From Parelaphostrongylus tenuis (Eukaryota; Nematoda; Chromadorea; Rhabditida; Metastrongylidae): a stretch of DNA of 64,000 nt. The DNA lies in contig JAHQIW010000268.1 of NCBI GenBank assembly GCA_019055375.1, forward strand, positions 22,133 to 86,132, given 5' to 3'. Under the pieces are notes generated by a model. The model saw only the letters and a program-made list of their open reading frames with translations. It searched no databases and was not told where the DNA came from. Positions 56,640 to 64,000 of the stretch are shown here, one piece after another; within the stretch, counting starts at the first letter, position 1, and each line of letters starts with the position of its first letter. Position numbers and translations under genes: made by a program.

Positions 56640-58030
56640 CACTATTCACTAGGTGTTATTGTCGCTAGTAACACCTGTATCACATGCATCATCTGTCGTC
56701 CCCTTAATCGTCGAGTGACCCGAGCGGGCAATAGCAACACTTCCAATTTTCCGTATCGCGTGCAAGAGAGCAGAATGGGTCCTCCTTGCTCTAGAGATTC
56801 GCTGAGCGTCATATCTTTCTTCTATGACTTTCGTGAAAAAATCGGACCTCCTTCATCACTGCAGAGCGCTTGCTATCCCGAGGATTCCAGTCGGTAATAG
56901 CTTTGGTCCATCGGTTGTCGCTGCCGTGCATCATATGTCCGGCCCACCTTCTTTTCGATATCCTGGTGTGTAGAACGGCGTCTTTGATCTTCAATCGTTG
57001 ACGTAGGTCGGAACTTCACATCCTTTCTCTCATTTGTGAGATACGAGGTACTCTTAGCATCGAGCTCTCGACTGCGCGTTCAAAAACGCTAAGTGATCAT
57101 TCATCCTGTTTACGTGACGATTAGGTTTCTGCTGCATAATTTAGGGCAGGATTAGTCATTGTGTCGAAAAGGTGGGCACGGACTCGCATGCTTTTTGTCC
57201 TCCTCACTAGATCCTCGATGCTTTTTAACTTCCCCAAGCCACTCGTTTCCTCCTGCTCAACTCTGGAGCTAGGTCGTTCGTCATGTTGATTTCACGACCT
57301 AAATAGATGCAGCTGGAGCATTCGGAGACGTTCGTTTCGTTGAGCGTGGATGCTGCATTCAAAACCCATGTGTTCGTCATACACATCGCTTTTATTAGAT
57401 TTAATTTTAGGCCAATATCTCCACAGACACTGTCGAAATCTGTCAAGATTCTGTCCGCTAGGCTGATGCTTGGTGTTATGAGGACGATATCATCAGCGAA
57501 GCAAAATTGGATTAATTGTCGATCGTCAATTTTCACTCCCATATCGTCCCATTTTGATGTTCACATGACGTTTTGAAGGGTAGCAGTGAATAATTTTGAA
57601 AATTGTTTCAGCTTGTCAAACTCCTCTTCTTACCCATGATGATATTGCTGTACAATGGCGATATTTTGGACGTAAAATTTTATATAGCCCATGAAGGGCC
57701 GTTATATACCAAGTAGGGACGCCCTAGTTATTCAATGCCTCTATAACCGCTTCTGTTGTCACTGAATTAAAGGCACTTTTCAGATGGATGAACTTGAGAC
57801 AGAACAGTATTTTGTACTCTCGTGAAACTCCGATCAGTCTTGTGATCGTGTGGATTTGGTCTGTCGTAAATCCTCTTCGGAAACCTGCTTTTTCGCATGG
57901 CTGACCTTCGCACGGTGTTTTGCCAATCTTGTTTAGAATGACTCGAGTGAAGAGTATATAGACGACGGACAGCAAGCATATTGGGCAATAAGTTTCTGCA
58001 GCGTGAAGGTCTCCTTTTCGACTTCATATG
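56640..58030 (-). mobile_element. RTE copy, RT to 3' end
   Basis: Minus strand: 57724-57975 RT fingers (LFTRVILNKIGKT, EKAGFRRGF); 57225-57542 palm with CFADDIVLITPSISLADRIL and GLKLNLIKAM; 56809-56994 C-terminal region (RWAGHMMHGSDNRWTKAITDW). The 5' half is missing. Same lineage as 2150-5760, which it matches base for base over long stretches. Confidence 0.85.
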
Positions 58031-59680
58031 ATGTCAGAATATACTGGTTATAAACGACGTTTTAAGGATACGATGCTTTGATACCCAATATTGTTGAGTG
58101 GTGTGTAAAATTATAACGTCAGGTGAAAATCGAACCCCCATTCCATTCTTTTCGTGAGGGGTGAAATGCGTGTTCTATTCCCATCTGATGTCAAAGTTTT
58201 GCAAGCCACAACATCATTGAATCTTGAATTCTTTCTGGGCTTCGAAAACGGCAATACAAAGTGAAACTAAAAAGTGTGAGCTCACAAAACGTTAGAAAAA
58301 GTTTCTTATACAATTACAGTACAAAAAACCTCAAGATCTCTGCAAAGTGAGAAAACAATCTCCAAATGAAAAATTGATATAAGCGAGAGAACGCTCCGAG
58401 TTCTAAAAACGTATTTTGATTTCAGAGTGCTGCATTACACCATGATGTCCTCGCCAAAATCCAAGTATGCCATTGAAATTTTGATATTTAAGCTGTCGAG
58501 AAAATACTAAAAGTCTAGAAAAGCAGAAATTTTACAAGGTTAGAGCAGTGTGAAAATTATAGTTTCTGTTGAGAACCCCATTTAATGTGCTGTATAAACT
58601 TAACTTTTTTCTCTCTTCCGTGCTACAAAAGCTGTCCTAAGATTAACGTTAGCTGTTCTTTGAGCTTTTATTTTCAACTATCTGCAACAGCATAATGTTA
58701 AAGGATGGGGGGAGATAAAAAAAAACTGGTCGAGCGAGAGGTTCGTTAGTGTGGAAGAGAAAATCTGGAGTAGCAAGAGTTGCGGTCAAAGATATCTGAG
58801 AACATTGTATGGAATTATTGGCACATAATATAGGCCCGTGTGGCACACACCGAATAATTTTTGGCTTTTATGAAGCAAGGCGCACAAATTTCGCCCGTCA
58901 TAAGCCATGAAGAATTAATTTTGGACAGTTGTGTGCGATATCTCAATTCTGAATTCCATAACACAAAACTGAATCATTTGCCGTTGGAAGAGTTTGACAT
59001 TTTTAGAACTAATCTATTAAGTTAGTTTCTTGATAAGCAGATCTGAGGTTGTTCATATTTAGTGAATGGAATAATAACACGGCAAGATAACGATACAATG
59101 GCTAATGTTTTGGAAGTTTTGTCTACTTCAAAGCTTGCAGAGACCAATTCACAACGTACATCCAAGCTCTGAAGACAGCGAGTAGCCAAAAAGTCAGCCA
59201 TCGAACTACTAGTGATGTTAATGCTACTACTATACCGACACTAGGACGGACGATTGCAGAGAGGTTGTTGAAACCTAAAGGCCATTACAAAATGCCTAAA
59301 GCGCAATAAAGCAGAGCGATGATTTCTACTTATAATGCACATATACTTGCATACTTAGATACGTAGATGGTCCGTCTTCACTAGTTGTGCGGATCCCAGC
59401 ACAGAATCCAAATGGTATATTGCTGGTCGTGCTTATATATCGTTGGTTTCTTGATGTAACCTTGCAAAGGTTTCTTCAGGTCTTCATGATGTAATTTTCA
59501 AGGAGGGGCTTCGACGATGGATCCTCGGCCGGGCCTACTACTAATTGATTCGGAGATGGTGTTAGACCGAAATCAAAGGCAGAAGCAGAAAGTTAACCGA
59601 CCGCTCACGGATGATGTAGAAGCAGAAATCCTATACACTTGCATACGAATCCTTTTATAAGGTCCTGGTAATGCAACTAA
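58031..59680. other. Flank without a recognised gene
   Basis: 58650-59050 is the partner of the repeat at 24880-25370. The remainder shows nothing identifiable. Confidence 0.4.
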
Positions 59681-59689
59681 AGACAAGGC

Positions 59690-60200
59690 ACGATGGCCAT
59701 CGTCTCCACTGAGACGAAAAGATGCCGATCATTTCACACTGCTAGTAACCCCGGTGGAGGAATCTTTCTCGAAGCGGGCGATAGGAGAGAAATCGGTGCC
59801 GTTTCTGTTCTCATAAACGTAAATATGACTATGAAATTACATCCACTTGAACAACTAACAGTCAGGATCGCGACCTCGATCATTATCGTCAGTTGCGCAC
59901 TAAAATCAAGCTATGACGAAAATGGAGTGGGAATATTCTATATGGTTTTTCAGAGAGGAATACCCTTTATCCGTAGTTATAGCTATCAATGGAGATTATA
60001 ACGCAAAAGCCGGCGACAGAAAAGCCCAAAGCACGTTACGTCGGAACAAACAGCTTACAATGGGACAAACTGAGTGAGAAATTGTGAAAGTTCGATGAGG
60101 TAACTCACAATTCCAGAATCTGCACTCATAACGGTGGAAGAGGGAGTCATGACGAAGTCGGCCACATTCCAAATTTGATTATTCTGCCTGACTGATGCAC
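59690..60200 (+). mobile_element. RTE endonuclease relic
   Basis: Reads GGGIFLEAGDRREIGAVSVL, then (shifted) NVNMT, LEQLTVRI, SSYDENGVGIFYM, then GDYNAK, then a degenerate WTWES/NEIDHI-like end: the order of the RTE endonuclease domain. Stops abound. Confidence 0.6.
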
Positions 60201-60379
60201 ATTTTATCTCATAATATTGAATATAATCGGATCATCACCAACTCCAGCGCAACATTCCATTTTTTCAGTAAGGGTACACATCGGTTAAGCTTGACTGCGA
60301 GATCTAAGACGACAGTGGACGTGAATTGAATTAAATCATTATTCGACTTTGAGAAAGATGTCTGCATTGGCAATAGAAA

Positions 60380-60640
60380 AGCTCAAAGCTCTCGACGCTG
60401 ATCAGTTTCTGAGAGACGCGCCATGTATTCTCTTAATTTCTAGTTCTCTTTGACGTAGTTAAATGCACTCGTTATGGCCTACTGGTGCGTCGAACCAGTG
60501 CCGCTTGTCCCTCTAGACAAGTTTGCATCAATTACCCACTCAGGAGGGATGAAAGCTTGTTGAGTTATGTGCGCTAGGTCGAACCATCGACCTTGTGTGG
60601 GAGGCAGGGTACCTCTAACCACTGTGTCACATGCGCTTTA
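60380..60640 (-). mobile_element. SINE1 copy, diverged
   Basis: Minus-strand head GCGCATGTGACACAGTGGTTAGAGG, box B GGTTCGACC, body with CAAACTTGTCTAGAGGGACAAGC; the tail reads into AGCTTTTC. Confidence 0.7.
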
Positions 60641-60766
60641 TTTCTAATACTAGCATTATCATACCTTTATTTCAAGTGTTTTCCTAAGACCAGGCTCAAA
60701 CTTAGTAGATCCCTTCATTATTACTTGAGCCAATATGTCACGTGGTTTGGTGAGGGCCCTTATATA

Positions 60767-60809
60767 GCCCGCTACACGTGTTTCGACCTTGCAGTCTCGT
60801 CAGTCGGGC
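60767..60809 (-). ncRNA. Hammerhead ribozyme, dimer type, intact core
   Basis: Minus strand: stem I GCCCG/CGGGC, CUGACGA (60803-60797), stem II GACU-GCAA-GGUC with a GNRA loop, GAAA (60784-60781), palindromic stem III CACGUG (60780-60775), then UA with cleavage expected after 60773. All core bases agree with the consensus (position 7 is free). Three-pair palindromic stem III suggests action as a dimer. Confidence 0.75.
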
Positions 60810-61089
60810 AGAACCCGTCGTTCTTGAATCTTTTTATCAACCAATCCTTTCGTGGTCTGCTCTGCCTACAGAGAGGTATCGAAGACGAGCGATTTACAAT
60901 GAAATTTAGCGTGGTCTTAGGAAAACACTACAGATAAAGGTTTAATATTATGAACATGCAAGCCAAGAGCAATCTTGTGTAAAACACTGTAAGTTTGATG
61001 ATATTTTCACTCTCTTCGATACCTCTCCGTAGGGAGAGCAGACTCTCGAGAGGATTGGCCAATAACAAGGTCGAAAGACGACGAGTTTT

Positions 61090-61132
61090 GCCCGACTGAC
61101 GAGACTGTAAGGTCGAGACACGTGTATCAGAC
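61090..61132 (+). ncRNA. Hammerhead ribozyme-like motif
   Basis: CUGACGA (61096-61102), stem II GACU-GUAA-GGUC, GAGA in place of GAAA, CACGUG, UA (61125-61126). Stem I is partly broken (GCCCGA against UCAGAC). Mirror partner of 60767-60809. Confidence 0.6.
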
Positions 61133-61544
61133 TGTACAAGGCCCCTTGCCAGACCACGTGACATATTAGCATCGCCAAAAAACACGATTAGCCTATTCTA
61201 GATCTATGGTGTTCCCAGCTATAGCTTTCAGAAAGGGAATGAAAAAAGAATCATCTACGACTGCTACTTGGACCTGTCCAATAGTGACGCCGTCCTACCA
61301 GTGTACCAGATAGAAGATATATTCATCGGTCCGCAGGCTTTTTCCTTCCAAAGTCCGATGTGTTACTTCGTCAATGAAAAATCGTGCAACCGGAACACAC
61401 TTGGAACATTTCATCACACCTCACCAACGCAAAGACTTAGTTCTTTGCATCTGACCACTCCAAATTTAACTTTGCTAGGCAGTGAAAAGCTAGCAAGATT
61501 ACGTTAAAGTCCAAAAACATTTCCTCACTGTCTTATTTTAGGTT

Positions 61545-61670
61545 ACTTGAGGAAGGCATTCGGTTCACTTGAAAAAGAATCAGTCACAGAAACTTTGAAC
61601 AGCCAAGGAGTGCGTACTCAGTGCATAACGACTCTTCGTGAGCTTTCTAAGATTTCACAAATACTTTAAT
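61545..61670 (+). mobile_element. RTE RT fragment in the left arm
   Basis: Translates FGSLEKESVTETLNSQGVRT, like the FDSVETEAVIEALDNQGVPT region of the RTE. The mirror copy is at about 63440-63565 on the minus strand. Confidence 0.55.
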
Positions 61671-61949
61671 ATTACTACATTTGACCTGTAACGCATTTTT
61701 ATTTCACCGTATGAATCTCAATATAAGTAGCATTCAATCCATTTTCCGTCTTACCAGAAACGATATATAATACTGGATAAATGCTCTCTTTTCAATTTTG
61801 AGAGTAGGCAGGCTGACGTATCAGTAGGGCTTTCGCTAATGATTGTCGGGGAGTACTATGGGTGGAAATCAGCACCCGCACCGCGCCGCGCCGTGCTTTA
61901 CAACCACTCAGCAATTTGCGCCCCAGATCTTTTTGACTTTATGACTTCA

Positions 61950-62206
61950 ATTGATCTGTAATCGCAATGTTTTTTTCACTGTGCAAATCCCAGTACTTCT
62001 AGCATTCAATTCGTTTTTTCGTCTTCTTTCTGAACAGCGTAGAATACTGGTTGAGCGAATCTCCATACACTCTCTAGGATAGCCTTGCTGTGGCGTTCCA
62101 TAGGACGATGTTGTTGACTGCCGGAGCGAAGAGGGGTAGGGGGTAGAGCCCGGCTCCACGCGAGCCGTGATCAACATCACAACCACTCGGCAACGGAGCC
62201 CCGCCC
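61950..62206 (-). mobile_element. SINE2 copy, left arm
   Basis: GTGCAAATCCCAGTACTTCTAGCATTCAATTCG to the head GGCTCCGTTGCCGAGTGGTTGTG on the minus strand. The most complete SINE2 here. Confidence 0.75.
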
Positions 62207-62449
62207 ACATATTCCATAAATAAAACTTCCAAGGCAGCGATGCAGTGCCAAAAGGCAATTTTCTATTGGCAGTGCCGAGGCCGAAGAGAAGTCGGCTTTC
62301 CAAGTCATAGTGCGCTTTTCGATAGCCGAATGACACAGTCTGGTGCAGAATGGATGACCCTGTGAAAAACAAAATGCTATTTATGGACATTTACTACCAT
62401 CAGTACTCAAGATTTTTACTGCAATTCTCCGGTTCATTCCTCTTCCAGC

Positions 62450-62535
62450 CGCTATCGGAAAGAGTGAGATCTGGGTTCGAATCCCGGCTGACGCAAACGT
62501 TTTTGCACAGTACTCCACATATTGGGTAAACTATA
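62450..62535 (+). mobile_element. SINE4-like fragment in the palindrome spacer
   Basis: Box B-like GGGTTCGAATCCCGGCTGACGC, then TTTTGCACAGTACTCCACATATTGGGT, as in the insertion at 29668-29828. Confidence 0.6.
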
Positions 62536-62903
62536 AAGATTCACGTTTTGTCCGGTTTGAAAGACTATCATCTTTGCATCGCATGGCGCCTATAAAGATA
62601 ATGTCGACACATATACATTAATATTTTAAAATTCTTTTCAGATAATAATGAAAGAATCCGAACATAAGAGGAATGAACCGGAGAATTGCAGTAAAAATCT
62701 TGAGTACTGATGGTAGTAAATGTCCATAAATAGCATTTTGTTTTTCACAGGGTCATCCATTCTGCACCAGACTGTGTCATTCGGCTATCGAAAAGCGCAC
62801 TATGACTTGGAAAGCCGACTTCTCTTCGGCCTCGGCACTGCCAATAGAAAATTGCCTTTTGGCACTGCATCGCTGCCTTGGAAGTTTTATTTATGGAATA
62901 TGT

Positions 62904-63160
62904 GGGCGGGGCTCCGTTGCCGAGTGGTTGTGATGTTGATCACGGCTCGCGTGGAGCCGGGCTCTACCCCCTACCCCTCTTCGCTCCGGCAGTCAACAAC
63001 ATCGTCCTATGGAACGCCACAGCAAGGCTATCCTAGAGAGTGTATGGAGATTCGCTCAACCAGTATTCTACGCTGTTCAGAAAGAAGACGAAAAAACGAA
63101 TTGAATGCTAGAAGTACTGGGATTTGCACAGTGAAAAAAACATTGCGATTACAGATCAAT
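62904..63160 (+). mobile_element. SINE2 copy, right arm
   Basis: Mirror image of 61950-62206 within the large inverted repeat. Confidence 0.75.
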
Positions 63161-63977
63161 TGAAGTCATAAAGTCAAAAAGATCTGGGGCGCAAATTGCT
63201 GAGTGGTTGTAAAGCACGGCGCGGCGCGGTGCGGGTGCTGATTTCCTACCCATAGTACTCCCGACAATCATTAGCGAAAGCCCTACTGATACGTCAGCCT
63301 GCCTACTCTCAAAATTGAAAAGAGAGCATTTATCCAGTATTATATATCGTTTCTGGTAAGACGGAAAATGGATTGAATGCTACTTATATTGAGATTCATA
63401 CGGTGAAATAAAAATGCGTTACAGGTCAAATGTTAGTATATTAAAGTATTTGTGAAATCTTAGAAAGCTCACGAAGAGTCGTTATGCACTGAGTACGCAC
63501 TCCTTGGCTGTTCAAAGTTTCTGTGACTGATTCTTTTTCAAGTGAACCGAATGGCCTTCCTCAAGTAACCTAAAATAAGACAGTGAGGAAATGTTTTTGG
63601 ACTTTAACGTAATCTTGCTAGCTTTTCACTGCCTAGCAAAGTTAAATTTGGAGTGGTCAGATGCAAAGAGCTAAGTCATTGCGTTGGTGAGGTGTGATGA
63701 AATGTTCCAAGTGTGTTCCGGTTGCACGATTTTTCATTGACGAAGTAACACATCGGACTTTGGAAGGAAAAAGCCTGCGGACCGATGAATATATCTTCTA
63801 TCTGGTACACTGGTAGGACGGCGTCACTATTGGACAGGTCCAAGTAGCAGTCGTAGATGATTCTTTTTTCATTCCCTTTCTGAAAGCTATAGCTGGGAAC
63901 ACCATAGATCTAGAATAGGCTAATCGTGTTTTTTGGCGATGCTAATATGTCACGTGGTCTGGCAGGGGCCTTGTACA

Positions 63978-64000
63978 GTCTGATACACGTGTCTCGACCT
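63978..64000 (-). ncRNA. Hammerhead-like motif cut by the window end
   Basis: Mirror of 61110-61132: the GGUC-GAGA-CACGUGUA-UCAGAC half is present; the CUGACGA half would lie beyond base 64000. Confidence 0.5.

Larger units (their letters stand above)
60700..61185. mobile_element. Fold-back element with a hammerhead in each arm
   Basis: Left arm from GCCAATATGTCACGTGGTTTGG and right arm to its complement near 61170; matching pairs continue inwards through both ribozymes and the AGAGAGGTATCGAAGA segment. Each arm is about 220 bases. No coding capacity seen. Confidence 0.75.
61110..64000. repeat. Large inverted repeat, arms at least 1.33 kb
   Basis: Left arm 61110-62446, right arm 62664-64000; paired positions always sum to 125110. 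Arms differ by a few single-base changes (for example near 61846-61866). The spacer of about 217 bases holds SINE4-like sequence. The right arm is cut by the window end, so the true length is unknown. Confidence 0.95.

Noticed and set aside
61947..63163. Two identical 147-residue open frames on opposite strands
   Set aside because: Both are translations of SINE2 and flank in the arms of the large inverted repeat; the frame includes the tRNA-like head and has no coding signature.

Overview
The window is eukaryotic, AT-rich and crowded with transposons. Everything fits a nematode, most likely a strongylid of the hookworm type (inference). Exons are small (87-127 bp) with worm-like TTTCAG acceptors, and introns run from under 200 bp to about 10 kb. 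The repeats are RTE-type LINEs, mariner relics, tRNA-derived SINEs and Penelope-like elements (PLEs). There is no bacterial-style gene packing, and most long open frames are repeat translations or chance.

The real genes are two tandem paralogues on the minus strand, found by matching short exons to one another. Gene A (34582-54898) is complete: 11 exons with compatible phases, 1185 coding bases, 394 residues, a poly(A) signal just after the stop. Gene B (22252 leftwards) shows exons 1-5 and leaves the window at the left edge. Each encodes a signal peptide followed by four-cysteine modules resembling the nematode MIG-18 / fibronectin-type-I-like repeat, a secreted family. From module 2 onward each module is built by a pair of exons (phase 1 to 0, then 0 to 1). 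Gene A has five modules and has lost two cysteines of module 1 that gene B keeps.

Layout: 1-1203, left flank inside gene B with a PLE 3' end. 1204-22252, gene B exons 5 to 1; introns hold an RTE, SINEs, two mariner relics, PLE pieces and hammerhead ribozymes. 22253-34581, between the genes: RTE relics, a ribozyme-bearing repeat and a second RTE lineage. 34582-54898, gene A; intron 1 holds the best PLE (RT plus GIY-YIG endonuclease) and intron 8 an inverted pair of PLE 3' ends. 54899-64000, upstream flank with RTE and SINE copies, a fold-back element with ribozymes in both arms, and a very large inverted repeat (61110-62446 against 62664-64000) reaching the window end.

The most notable hidden layer is a set of hammerhead ribozyme motifs. 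One at 18062-18112 has every core base and three helices. A second family has a GNRA-capped stem II and a short palindromic stem III, as expected for ribozymes that act as dimers, and lies in repeat units showing head-to-tail junctions. All gene structures and ribozymes were read by eye; no searches or folding programs were run.
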